A DNA stretch of 32,021 bases, from assembly GCF_003668875.1 (NCBI RefSeq), contig NZ_RAWM01000106.1, forward strand, positions 1 to 32,021, in the 5' to 3' direction. The translations under genes and the position numbers were made by a program. Positions 15,439-22,097 of this stretch are shown here, piece after piece. The notes under the pieces are model-generated. The model had not been told where the DNA came from. It searched no databases and was given only the letters and a program-made list of their open reading frames with translations. Origin of the DNA: Corallococcus interemptor (GTDB lineage: Bacteria; Myxococcota; Myxococcia; Myxococcales; Myxococcaceae). Position 1 is the stretch's first letter; each line of letters starts with the position of its first letter.

Positions 15439-17228
15439 TCATCCGCCGGGCCGCGGCCTCGCGAGGGCACGATGCGGTGCTGCTTCAGCTTGAACGCGAA
15501 CGTGCGCAGCGGCATCCCGATGAGCTGCGCCGCCCGCGTCTGCACCCCGCCCGTCGCCTCCAGCGCCTCCATCATCCGCTGGCGCTCCAGCGTCCGCAGC
15601 TCCTCCGCCAGGTTCTGGAACGTCCTCGGCGTCTCCGCCCGGCCCTCCGTCCGCGGCTCGGCTTCCGGCTCCGGCTCCGCGCGCAGGGACTCCGGCAGGT
15701 GCGACGGCTCCACCACCGGCCCGGGCGACGTGGCCACCGCGTACTCCACCGTGTTCTTCAGCTCGCGCACGTTGCCCGGCCACGCGTGCGCGCCCAGCAC
15801 CTCCATGGTCGCGGCGGACAGGTGCAGCGGCGGACGGCCTGCCCTCGCGCACGCGTCCTCCAGGAACGCCCGCGCCAGCAGCGGCAGCTCGCGAGGCCTG
15901 TCCCTCAGCGGGGGCAGCATCACCACCGCCGCGGACAGGCGGAAGAACAGGTCCTGCCGGAAGCGTCCCGCCTTCACCTCGTCCGCCAGCACCCGGTGCG
16001 TGGCCGCCACCACGCGCAGGTCCACCGGCCGCTCGCGCGAATCACCCAGCCTTGTAATCACCTGCTGATCCAACGCGCGCAGCAGCTTGGCCTGGATGGG
16101 CAGCGACAGCTCCGCCACTTCATCCAGGAACAGCGTCCCGCCGCTCGCGCGCTCCAGCAGGCCCGCCCTTGCCCGGTCCGCGCCGGAGAACGCGCCCCGC
16201 TCGTGGCCGAACAGCTCCGCCTCCACCAGGCTCTCCGGCAGCGCCGCGCAGTTGAGCGGCACGAAGGGCTGCGCCGAGCGAGGCGACCAGTGATGCACCG
16301 CCCACGCCGCGTTCTCCTTGCCCGCGCCCGTCTCGCCGTGGATGAGCACCGGCAGGGGGCTCGCCGCCAGCCGGCGCAGCAGCTCGAACAGCCGCGTCAG
16401 CGCCGCGTCCGCCACCACCACGGACCGCTCGCCCAGCGCCAGCCGGTACATGGACGGCCCGCTGACCCGCGTCCCTCCTGCTTCCGCCGCCAGCGCCGCC
16501 GCCTTCGCCGCGCCCAGCAGCGCGTCCGTCTGCATCCCGTCCCCCGGAGCGGACGCCAGCCCTCCGCGCACCCGCCCGGCCAGCGGCGAGAGCACCGACA
16601 CCAGGTGCGCCGCCGCGGCCTCCGCCTCTTCACCGGCCAGGTCCGGCATCAGCACCATCAGCGTGCCGCCCACCTGCCCCACCCCGTCCATCAACCGCAG
16701 CGCGCCATGGAGCGCCCGCACCAGCTCCCCCTGCGGCACCCGCGCGGACTCCACCTCCAGCGCCAGCACGCTCACCGCCAGGCCGGAGCCGCGCACGCGG
16801 TCCAGCTCCTCGGAGAGCCGGGCCCGCAGCCCTTCGGCCTCCAGCGCCCGCCGCTCCGGCAGGGGCCGCTCGCCCCGGTGGAACACCAGCGTCACGTTGC
16901 CCAGCGTCACCACGTCGCCGCCGTCCAGGGGCCGCGTGCCCTGCACCCGCTCGCCGTTGACGCGCACGCCGTTGTGGCTGCCCAGGTCCGCGATGAACGC
17001 CTCGCCCTCCGCCACGCCCACCCGCGCGTGCTGGCGGCTCACCGACGCGTCCTCCACCAGGACGTCCGCCCCCGCCGCGCGGCCAATCACCACCGACCCC
17101 TCCCGGGGCAGCGGCACCAGCGTGGAGGTGTTTCCCTGCACCAGCAGCAGGTACAGCCGATCCGCAGGGGCGGCGTGGCCGGGCCCCCTGCGGGAGTCCT
17201 CGGTGTCCATCAGTTCGCGTGACTGCAT
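15435..17228 (-). CDS. FHA-domain sigma-54-dependent transcriptional activator with a degenerate GGDEF-like module
   Basis: About 597 residues from ATG 17228 (ATG 17210 is an alternative; neither has a well-placed ribosome site). The FHA domain (about 25-115) has VIGRAAGADVLVED, SVSRQHARV and DLGSHNGVRVNGERV, all phosphothreonine-pocket signatures. Next is a segment (about 140-255) patterned like a GGDEF domain but with GGTLM where GGDEF would be (187-191). The sigma-54 AAA+ domain has Walker A GETGAGKE, GAFSGA (a variant of GAFTGA) and Walker B GGTLFLDEVAEL, then a Fis-type helix-turn-helix near the C-terminus (RAAQLIGMPLRTFAFKLKQH). It should activate sigma-54 promoters when the FHA domain sees a phosphorylated partner. 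The coupled downstream kinase is the obvious candidate. Confidence 0.93.
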   Translation of the reverse strand: MQSRELMDTEDSRRGPGHAAPADRLYLLLVQGNTSTLVPLPREGSVVIGRAAGADVLVEDASVSRQHARVGVAEGEAFIADLGSHNGVRVNGERVQGTRPLDGGDVVTLGNVTLVFHRGERPLPERRALEAEGLRARLSEELDRVRGSGLAVSVLALEVESARVPQGELVRALHGALRLMDGVGQVGGTLMVLMPDLAGEEAEAAAAHLVSVLSPLAGRVRGGLASAPGDGMQTDALLGAAKAAALAAEAGGTRVSGPSMYRLALGERSVVVADAALTRLFELLRRLAASPLPVLIHGETGAGKENAAWAVHHWSPRSAQPFVPLNCAALPESLVEAELFGHERGAFSGADRARAGLLERASGGTLFLDEVAELSLPIQAKLLRALDQQVITRLGDSRERPVDLRVVAATHRVLADEVKAGRFRQDLFFRLSAAVVMLPPLRDRPRELPLLARAFLEDACARAGRPPLHLSAATMEVLGAHAWPGNVRELKNTVEYAVATSPGPVVEPSHLPESLRAEPEPEAEPRTEGRAETPRTFQNLAEELRTLERQRMMEALEATGGVQTRAAQLIGMPLRTFAFKLKQHRIVPSRGRGPADE

Positions 17229-17340
17229 TCCCTGAAAGAATGCCCAGGCCGTTGAATTCCGGGCAACCCGGTAGTCCCGATTGATTTGCGGGTCAGGCCA
17301 CGCGCGGTCCATGCTCCCCTGCAAGGAGCGAGGGACTTCC

Positions 17341-17835
17341 ATGGCCAAGACGCTGAAAGAAGGGGACGCGGTTCCGGACGTCACACTGCAGGGGCCGGGC
17401 GGCGCGCCGGTGCGGCTGCGCGACCTGCTGGGTGACAAGGCGCTGGTCATCTACTTCTACCCTCGGGACGACTCTCCGGGATGTACGGTCCAGGCCTGCA
17501 GCCTGAGGGATCAGTACCAGGACTTCACGGACGCGGGCGCGGACGTGGTGGGCATCAGCACCGACACGCCGGAGTCCCATGAGAAGTTCGTGGCCAAGTA
17601 CCGCCTCCCCTTCCGGCTCCTCAGCGACCCGGATGGCGCGGCGCGCAAGGCCTTTGGCGTGGGCACCAACTTCCTGGGGCTGTTGCCCGGGCGGGTGACG
17701 TTCGTCGCGGACAAGGGGGGCACCATCCGGTACGCGTTCGACTCACAGATCCAGGTGAAGAAGCACGCCGAACATGCGCTGGATGTCGTCCGGTCGCTCA
17801 CGGGCCAGGGAGCCGCTCCCACCCGTCCGGCCTGA
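17341..17835 (+). CDS. bcp: Thioredoxin-dependent peroxiredoxin, BCP/PrxQ type
   Basis: 164 residues starting at ATG 17341 with GAGGGA five bases upstream. It reduces hydrogen peroxide and organic hydroperoxides using thioredoxin. FYPRDDSPGCTVQACSLRD (39-57) carries the peroxidatic Cys48 and, five residues on, the resolving Cys53, the arrangement of atypical two-Cys BCP/PrxQ enzymes. DVVGISTDTPESHEKF and the conserved Arg in PGRVTFVADKGG are also present. The C-terminus has a short extra tail (GQGAAPTRPA). The gene diverges from the FHA/sigma-54 activator with about 112 bases between. Cytoplasmic location is expected because there is no signal peptide. Confidence 0.94.
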   Translation: MAKTLKEGDAVPDVTLQGPGGAPVRLRDLLGDKALVIYFYPRDDSPGCTVQACSLRDQYQDFTDAGADVVGISTDTPESHEKFVAKYRLPFRLLSDPDGAARKAFGVGTNFLGLLPGRVTFVADKGGTIRYAFDSQIQVKKHAEHALDVVRSLTGQGAAPTRPA

Positions 17836-17874
17836 CAGACGCGTAAGCCGCGCGTTTCCCGGTAGACTGTTTCC

Positions 17875-17905
17875 CGACGTCCTGGCCGTGGGAGCCGGGA
17901 CGTCG
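17875..17905. terminator. Strong stem-loop between bcp and the first ChaN-like lipoprotein gene
   Basis: CGACGTCC (17875-17882) pairs with GGACGTCG (17898-17905). The stem continues inward through one wobble pair and GGC/GCC to a seven-base loop, about twelve pairs in all. It is 40 bases after the bcp stop and 53 bases before the next start. It could end bcp transcription, although no T-run follows. Alternatively it could be a 5'-leader structure, since a TAGACT -10-like hexamer lies at 17863-17868, just ahead of it. Confidence 0.45.
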
Positions 17906-17957
17906 CCCCCCTGTCACGAGCAACATCGGGACACATCGGGTGGGCCGGAGGCATGCC

Positions 17958-19445
17958 ATGCGGTTTCACTGGTTGCTGGGACTGTCGTTGTGCGTCGGCG
18001 GCTGCGCGAGCCTGACGAAGGACCTCCATTCGGAGGAGGCGGAAGAGGACATCGAGGTCCCCACCGAGGAGACGGTGTACCTGGTGCCGTTGGACGAGGC
18101 CCTCTTCACCATGCGGCGCGTCTTCGAGGAGCAGCGCTACGACGTCTTCGACCGCGAGGAGCAGCACGAGCTCTACACCTCCGCGCACGAGCCCGGGATG
18201 AACCTCCCCGGCAACCGCACCTTCGAGCGCTACTTCGTGAAGGGCGCGGCGGTGGGCCCGCGCCAGTCGGTGGTCCGCGTCTTCCGGCTGCGCTACCGCG
18301 AGCAGGACACGAACATCGAGGTGAAGCCCAAGTGGCTCAACGAGCGCATCCAGGACGAGGAGAAGTACCTCGCCCGGAAGACGTTCGAGCGCTTCACGTT
18401 CGACGGCGTGCCGGACATGGAGGGCTTCAAGATGGTGCGCGGCACGCGCGACCTGCCGCTGGAGCGCAAGCTGCTGGCGAAGCTGGAGATGGTGCCGTCG
18501 CTGGAGCTGGTGGGTGGCAGGACGACCGCGCCGGTGCGCTCGGTGCAGGTGGAGGGCTGGGGGGAGGACACGGCCCAGCCGGCGCCGGTGCGGTGTGGCG
18601 AGCCGCTGGAGGGCGTGGAGCCGCTCCTGACGGCCGGGAACACGGTGCTGGTGGGAGATCCGCTGGGCACGCGCGAGCTGCCGGAGGTGGCCACGCGGAT
18701 GCTGTGCGACGCGGTGGAGAAGAAGCTGGCGGTGGCGCTGGCCTTGTCCATGCCGTCGGAGGACCAGGGGTCGCTGGACGACTACCTGGCCAGCGAGGGC
18801 CGCAGCGCGGACCTGGAGCGGCTGCTGGTGGTCAGCTCGTTCTGGCGCCGGGTGTACCAGGACGGCCGCAGCAGCAGCGCCCTGCTCCACCTCATCGAGC
18901 AGGCGCGCCGGCTGCGCGCGCAGGGCCACTCGGTCACGGTGCTGGCGTTCGATTCGAACAAGGCCTCGGGCAACGCGCGTGAGGAGGAGATGGCGAAGAA
19001 CCTCATCGCGTACCGCCAGGCGAACCCGGACACGTGGCTGTTGGCGCTCGCGGGCGACGTGCACGTGCGCACGAAGCCGGTGAGCTGGAACAAGGACTTC
19101 GAGCCGCTGGGGTGGCGGTTGACGAAGGCGCTGCCCGCGTCGCCGGTGAAGGCGCTGGAGGTGGGCTTCGCGCGAGGCTCGCAGTTCTCCTGCCGGTTCA
19201 ACGTCTGGGAGCAGGTGGACTGCAACGTCTTCGCGCTGAGCCCCTCCCCGGACCTGCGTCAGGAGCCGGGCACGCCGCGCAAGGTGGCGATGTTCAGCGC
19301 GCCCACCGAGCAGGGCTTCCACGGCCGGCTCTGGGTGGGGGCGCTCAACGCCTCACCGCCGGTCATCCAGCGCGCCGTCCCGCCCGTGGCCCATCAGCAA
19401 CAGCCGTCACACGACGCCGCGAAGCCCGCGGACGCGGAGCACTGA
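17958..19445 (+). CDS. ChaN/Tiki/EreA-superfamily-like lipoprotein, first of two tandem paralogs, probable pseudoenzyme
   Basis: 495 residues from ATG 17958 (GGAGG seven bases upstream). The lipobox VGGC puts the lipidated Cys at 16. Residues 35-210 form an unrecognised domain (YLVPLDEALFTMRRVFEEQ, GNRTFERYFVKGAAVGPRQS). Residues 225-425 follow the strand/helix pattern of the ChaN/Tiki/EreA superfamily: TVLVGDPLGTRELPE, VALALSMPSEDQGSLDDYL, SSFWRRVYQDGRSS, VTVLAFDS and LLALAGDVHVRT. The usual GExHG motif reads GDPLG (233-237), and the Glu expected after the next strand is Ser264; only the late His369 remains. The family assignment is by pattern, not search. The product may bind a ligand or protein without catalysis. 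About half its residues are shared with the paralog at 19846. Confidence 0.85.
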   Translation: MRFHWLLGLSLCVGGCASLTKDLHSEEAEEDIEVPTEETVYLVPLDEALFTMRRVFEEQRYDVFDREEQHELYTSAHEPGMNLPGNRTFERYFVKGAAVGPRQSVVRVFRLRYREQDTNIEVKPKWLNERIQDEEKYLARKTFERFTFDGVPDMEGFKMVRGTRDLPLERKLLAKLEMVPSLELVGGRTTAPVRSVQVEGWGEDTAQPAPVRCGEPLEGVEPLLTAGNTVLVGDPLGTRELPEVATRMLCDAVEKKLAVALALSMPSEDQGSLDDYLASEGRSADLERLLVVSSFWRRVYQDGRSSSALLHLIEQARRLRAQGHSVTVLAFDSNKASGNAREEEMAKNLIAYRQANPDTWLLALAGDVHVRTKPVSWNKDFEPLGWRLTKALPASPVKALEVGFARGSQFSCRFNVWEQVDCNVFALSPSPDLRQEPGTPRKVAMFSAPTEQGFHGRLWVGALNASPPVIQRAVPPVAHQQQPSHDAAKPADAEH

Positions 19446-19454
19446 GACAGGACG

Positions 19455-19634
19455 CTATGGCGCCAGGGTGAGCTTCGAGACCTTGCCCTGGTCCAGGTGT
19501 GTCCTTCGGCTGGGAGGTGGGGTTCGGCAGGCCGAACGTCTGGAGCGAGCCAGACGAGCCGCCCGATGCGAGCGCGGTGAACGAGGTGAACACGACGGCG
19601 AGGGCGAGGAACCTGCCAGGTTTTCTCAGGGCAT
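19455..19634 (-). pseudogene. Possible remnant of a small exported-protein gene, twice frameshifted
   Basis: The 400-base gap between the two paralogs has, on the minus strand, a signal-peptide-like stretch (LRKPGRFLALAVVFTSFTAL, then ASGGSSGS) followed by LQTFGLPNP. It has no start codon in its own frame. An ATG at 19634 just upstream runs into a stop after one codon. After the signal-peptide part, a second frame gives HLDQGKVSKLTLAP and a TAG at 19455. The ATG and that TAG are in register (180 bases), as expected if two compensating indels broke a short gene. It could instead be chance in GC-rich DNA. Confidence 0.28.
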
Positions 19635-19703
19635 CTCTGAGAGGGACAGGGGGACGACGTCGTCCTCGACCGCGCGGCAATGCCTCGCACCGGTGAAGAC
19701 CCT

Positions 19704-19728
19704 CAATCAATAGCAAGGCGATTGATTG
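19704..19728. promoter_or_regulatory. Perfect eight-base inverted repeat in an intergenic region
   Basis: CAATCAAT (19704-19711) and ATTGATTG (19721-19728) are exact reverse complements around a nine-base spacer. A/T-rich arms of this length are unusual in this genome. It is 118 bases upstream of the second paralog, so it may be an operator or transcript hairpin. A TAGATT hexamer at 19814-19819 is a possible -10 element nearer the gene. Confidence 0.35.
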
Positions 19729-19845
19729 CTGCCAGCGCAATTCCAAGCACGCCTTTGAACGCTTTTGCACCTTGCGCTGACACCCGCGGGCGCGATCTCC
19801 TCACCCGGAGTGCTAGATTCCCACTCTCACCAAGGGGGCGGGACC

Positions 19846-21309
19846 ATGCGGTGGCATTGGACGCTGGGACTTCTGTGCATGACGGGGTGCGCGAGCGTCT
19901 CGCGCGGACTGGACGGGGATCCACTGGACACGGAGCCCATCCCCAAGGTGGAGCGCATCTACCTGGTGCCGCTGGACGAGGCGATGTTGGTCGCGCGCCG
20001 GCTGCTGGAAGAGCAGCGCCTGGACATCTTCGAGAACAACACCACGCACGAGCTGTACTCCCAGTCGTGGGAGATCGGTGTGAACATGCGCGGCAACCGC
20101 ACCTTCGAACGCTACCTGGTGCGCCCCGAAGAGGTGGGGCCGCGCCAGTCCATCGTGCGCATCTACCGGCTCCAGTACCGGGAGGCGGACGACGCCGTCG
20201 AAGAGCAGGTGCCCGAGCCGGGCAGCCAGCGGGCCAACGACCACTACTCCAATCACTTCCGCGAGGTGTTCGCCCACGAGAAGTTCGAGGCCGTGCCGCA
20301 GATGGAGGGCTTCAAGCTGCGCCGCGGCTTCCGCGACCTGCCCCAGGAGCGCAAGCTGCTGATGCGCCTGGAGATGGTGCCGTCGCTGGAGTTGGTGGGT
20401 GGCAAGGCGTCCATCCCGGTGCGCGACGTGAAGGTGACGGGCTGGACGCCGGAGACGCCGGACGTGGCGCCCCGTTGTGGTGACCCCGTGGAGGGTGTGG
20501 ACGCGCTGATCACGCCAGGCGGCACGGTGCTGGTGGCGGACCCCATGGGCACCCGCGAGCTGCCGGACGCCGCCGCGCGGATGCTCTGCGACGCCACCAC
20601 GAAGAAGCTGCCGGTGGCGCTGGCCCTGTCCGTGCCGTCGGTGCATCAGGGCGCGCTGGACGAGTACCTGAACAGCGCCGGCGAGGACGCGGACCTGGAG
20701 CGGCTGCTGGTGCTGAGCGACTTCTTCCGCCGAGTGGATCAGGACGGCCGCAGCAGCGCGGGCGTCATCCATCTGCTGGAGGCCGCTCGGCGTCTGAGGG
20801 CCCAGGGCCATGCCGTGTCGGTGGTGGCGTTCGATTCGAAGGAGGCGGCGGGCAACGCGCGCGAGGCGGAGATGGCGGCGAACCTCACGGCCTTCCGCAA
20901 GGAGCACCCGGACGCGTGGATGCTGGTGCTCGCGGGTGACGTGCACGTGCGCACCGGCGGCGTGAACTGGGATTCAAAGTTCGAACCCATGGGCCACCGC
21001 CTCGCGGCCGCCCTCCCCGGCTCCCAGGTGCGGGCCCTGGACGTGGGCTTCGCGCGCGGAGCCCACTACGCGTGCCGCTTCAACGTCTGGCAGCAGGTGG
21101 ACTGCGACGTGCACGGCATCAACCCGGCGGCGGAGGCACGCCAGGAACCGAACACGCCGCGCAAGGTGGCCCTCTTCGACGAGCCGGGCAAGACGGGCTT
21201 CCACGGCCGGCTCTACCTGGGCACGCTGAGCCCGTCCCTGCCCGTCCTCCAGCGCAACACGAAGCCCGTGGCCCAGCAGCAGGGCCCGGAGAAGCCCGCG
21301 GAGCACTGA
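19846..21309 (+). CDS. ChaN/Tiki/EreA-superfamily-like lipoprotein, second tandem paralog, probable pseudoenzyme
   Basis: 487 residues from ATG 19846, with AAGGGGGC just upstream. The lipobox MTGC places the lipidated Cys at 15. It aligns with the protein at 17958 over its whole length: YLVPLDEAMLVARRLLEEQ, GNRTFERYLVRPEEVGPRQS, LEMVPSLELVGGK, LPVALALSVPS, DGRSS and LAGDVHVRT. The position of the GExHG motif reads ADPMG (231-235), Glu is Ser262, and His367 is kept. Loss at the same positions in both copies argues for an old, maintained non-catalytic state rather than recent decay. The tail is Gln/Pro/Lys-rich, like that of its paralog. Duplication followed by divergence is inferred. The stop codon abuts the stop of the convergent gene at 21310. 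Confidence 0.85.
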   Translation: MRWHWTLGLLCMTGCASVSRGLDGDPLDTEPIPKVERIYLVPLDEAMLVARRLLEEQRLDIFENNTTHELYSQSWEIGVNMRGNRTFERYLVRPEEVGPRQSIVRIYRLQYREADDAVEEQVPEPGSQRANDHYSNHFREVFAHEKFEAVPQMEGFKLRRGFRDLPQERKLLMRLEMVPSLELVGGKASIPVRDVKVTGWTPETPDVAPRCGDPVEGVDALITPGGTVLVADPMGTRELPDAAARMLCDATTKKLPVALALSVPSVHQGALDEYLNSAGEDADLERLLVLSDFFRRVDQDGRSSAGVIHLLEAARRLRAQGHAVSVVAFDSKEAAGNAREAEMAANLTAFRKEHPDAWMLVLAGDVHVRTGGVNWDSKFEPMGHRLAAALPGSQVRALDVGFARGAHYACRFNVWQQVDCDVHGINPAAEARQEPNTPRKVALFDEPGKTGFHGRLYLGTLSPSLPVLQRNTKPVAQQQGPEKPAEH

Positions 21310-21690
21310 TCACTCGCCTGGGGTGGGGAATCCTTCGAAGGCTTCCCATCCGCCTGGAGGCGCCTGAACTCCCAGCGCGTCCAGGCATTCGCGGGCCTGG
21401 GCATTCCATCCGGGGTTCATGAGGTTCCCGGAGGGAGTTGCCCCCAGAAGCGCTGCGAGCGCATTCACCCTGGGAGCCGCTGCCCGGAAGCGATCCGCAT
21501 CCGGGCTTCCCCATGCCTTCGCGCAGTAAGCGGACAGTGCCGCCATGCGGGACTGGAGCACCGCCCGCAGTTCCTCCTCGGGGGCCTGGGTGCACCACCA
21601 CTCGTAGAGGCGAGGCGCGGCCAGGACGGTCAGGAGGTTGAGCGCTTCGACCACCTGGGTTGCTTCCTGATCCCAGGAATCCTCAGCCAC
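21310..21690 (-). CDS. Small soluble protein of unknown function
   Basis: 126 residues from GTG 21690, overlapping the end of the Cys-rich secreted-protein gene by eight bases. It is largely helical (ATQVVEALNLLTVLAAPRLYEWW, EEELRAVLQSRMAALSAYCAKAW) and has no signal peptide or membrane segment. No motif was recognised. The overlap suggests translational coupling with the secreted partner, so it might act as a cytoplasmic companion or immunity-like protein. That is speculation from gene order alone. Base composition of this and the next gene seems slightly less GC-rich than their neighbours. Confidence 0.6.
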   Translation of the reverse strand: MAEDSWDQEATQVVEALNLLTVLAAPRLYEWWCTQAPEEELRAVLQSRMAALSAYCAKAWGSPDADRFRAAAPRVNALAALLGATPSGNLMNPGWNAQARECLDALGVQAPPGGWEAFEGFPTPGE

Positions 21691-22024
21691 AGATGGGCCC
21701 CAGACGCGCGTTGAAGGGCGCCGTGTTGAAGAGCAGTGCCTTGCCAGTCACGGCATCGCCGCTCGTGCACGTGTAGACCGCCCACCCCGTGAAGACGAGG
21801 CTCTCCATGCCCTTGATGAAGCAATAGGGGCACTTACCTTCGCCACAGCTCGAAACGAAGCACGACGTGCTCCCGCAGGTGACGGCCGCGGGCCATCCGC
21901 GCTTTGTGCATCCGGGGGCTTTCGTCAGCGGAGGCTCCGCATGGGCTGTCGGAACTGGCAAGGCGCTCAGCATGCCGAGTCCCAGGAGCAATCGCACCAG
22001 CCTCTTTCGCGCAGGTCGCGGCAA
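21683..22024 (-). CDS. Small secreted protein with eight cysteines
   Basis: 113 residues from TTG 22024, chosen because GAGG lies six bases upstream and the frame gives a good signal peptide (RLVRLLLGLGMLSALPVPTAHA, cleavage after AHA near 29). The mature part of about 84 residues holds eight cysteines (APGC, VTC, TSC, SSC, KC, YC, YTC, PIC), enough for four disulfides. One stretch runs CGSTSCFVSSCGEGKCPYC. I recognise no family. Size and cysteine content resemble small extracellular peptides, toxins or inhibitors. It sits between a subtilisin-type protease gene and the short gene it overlaps, so a link to the protease is possible but unproven. Confidence 0.6.
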   Translation of the reverse strand: MPRPARKRLVRLLLGLGMLSALPVPTAHAEPPLTKAPGCTKRGWPAAVTCGSTSCFVSSCGEGKCPYCFIKGMESLVFTGWAVYTCTSGDAVTGKALLFNTAPFNARLGPICG

Positions 22025-22097
22025 GCGACACCTCTTCGCTCAAGCACCTTCGCGCGGGCCCCGGCCACTCCGGAGCCCGCGCTTGGAATGCCGCGTC

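Noticed and set aside
15417-17222. Long plus-strand open frame opposite the sigma-54 activator
   Set aside because: It is a shadow frame: the minus-strand protein has recognisable FHA, AAA+ and Fis domains, while this one is Arg/Gln/His-rich low complexity.
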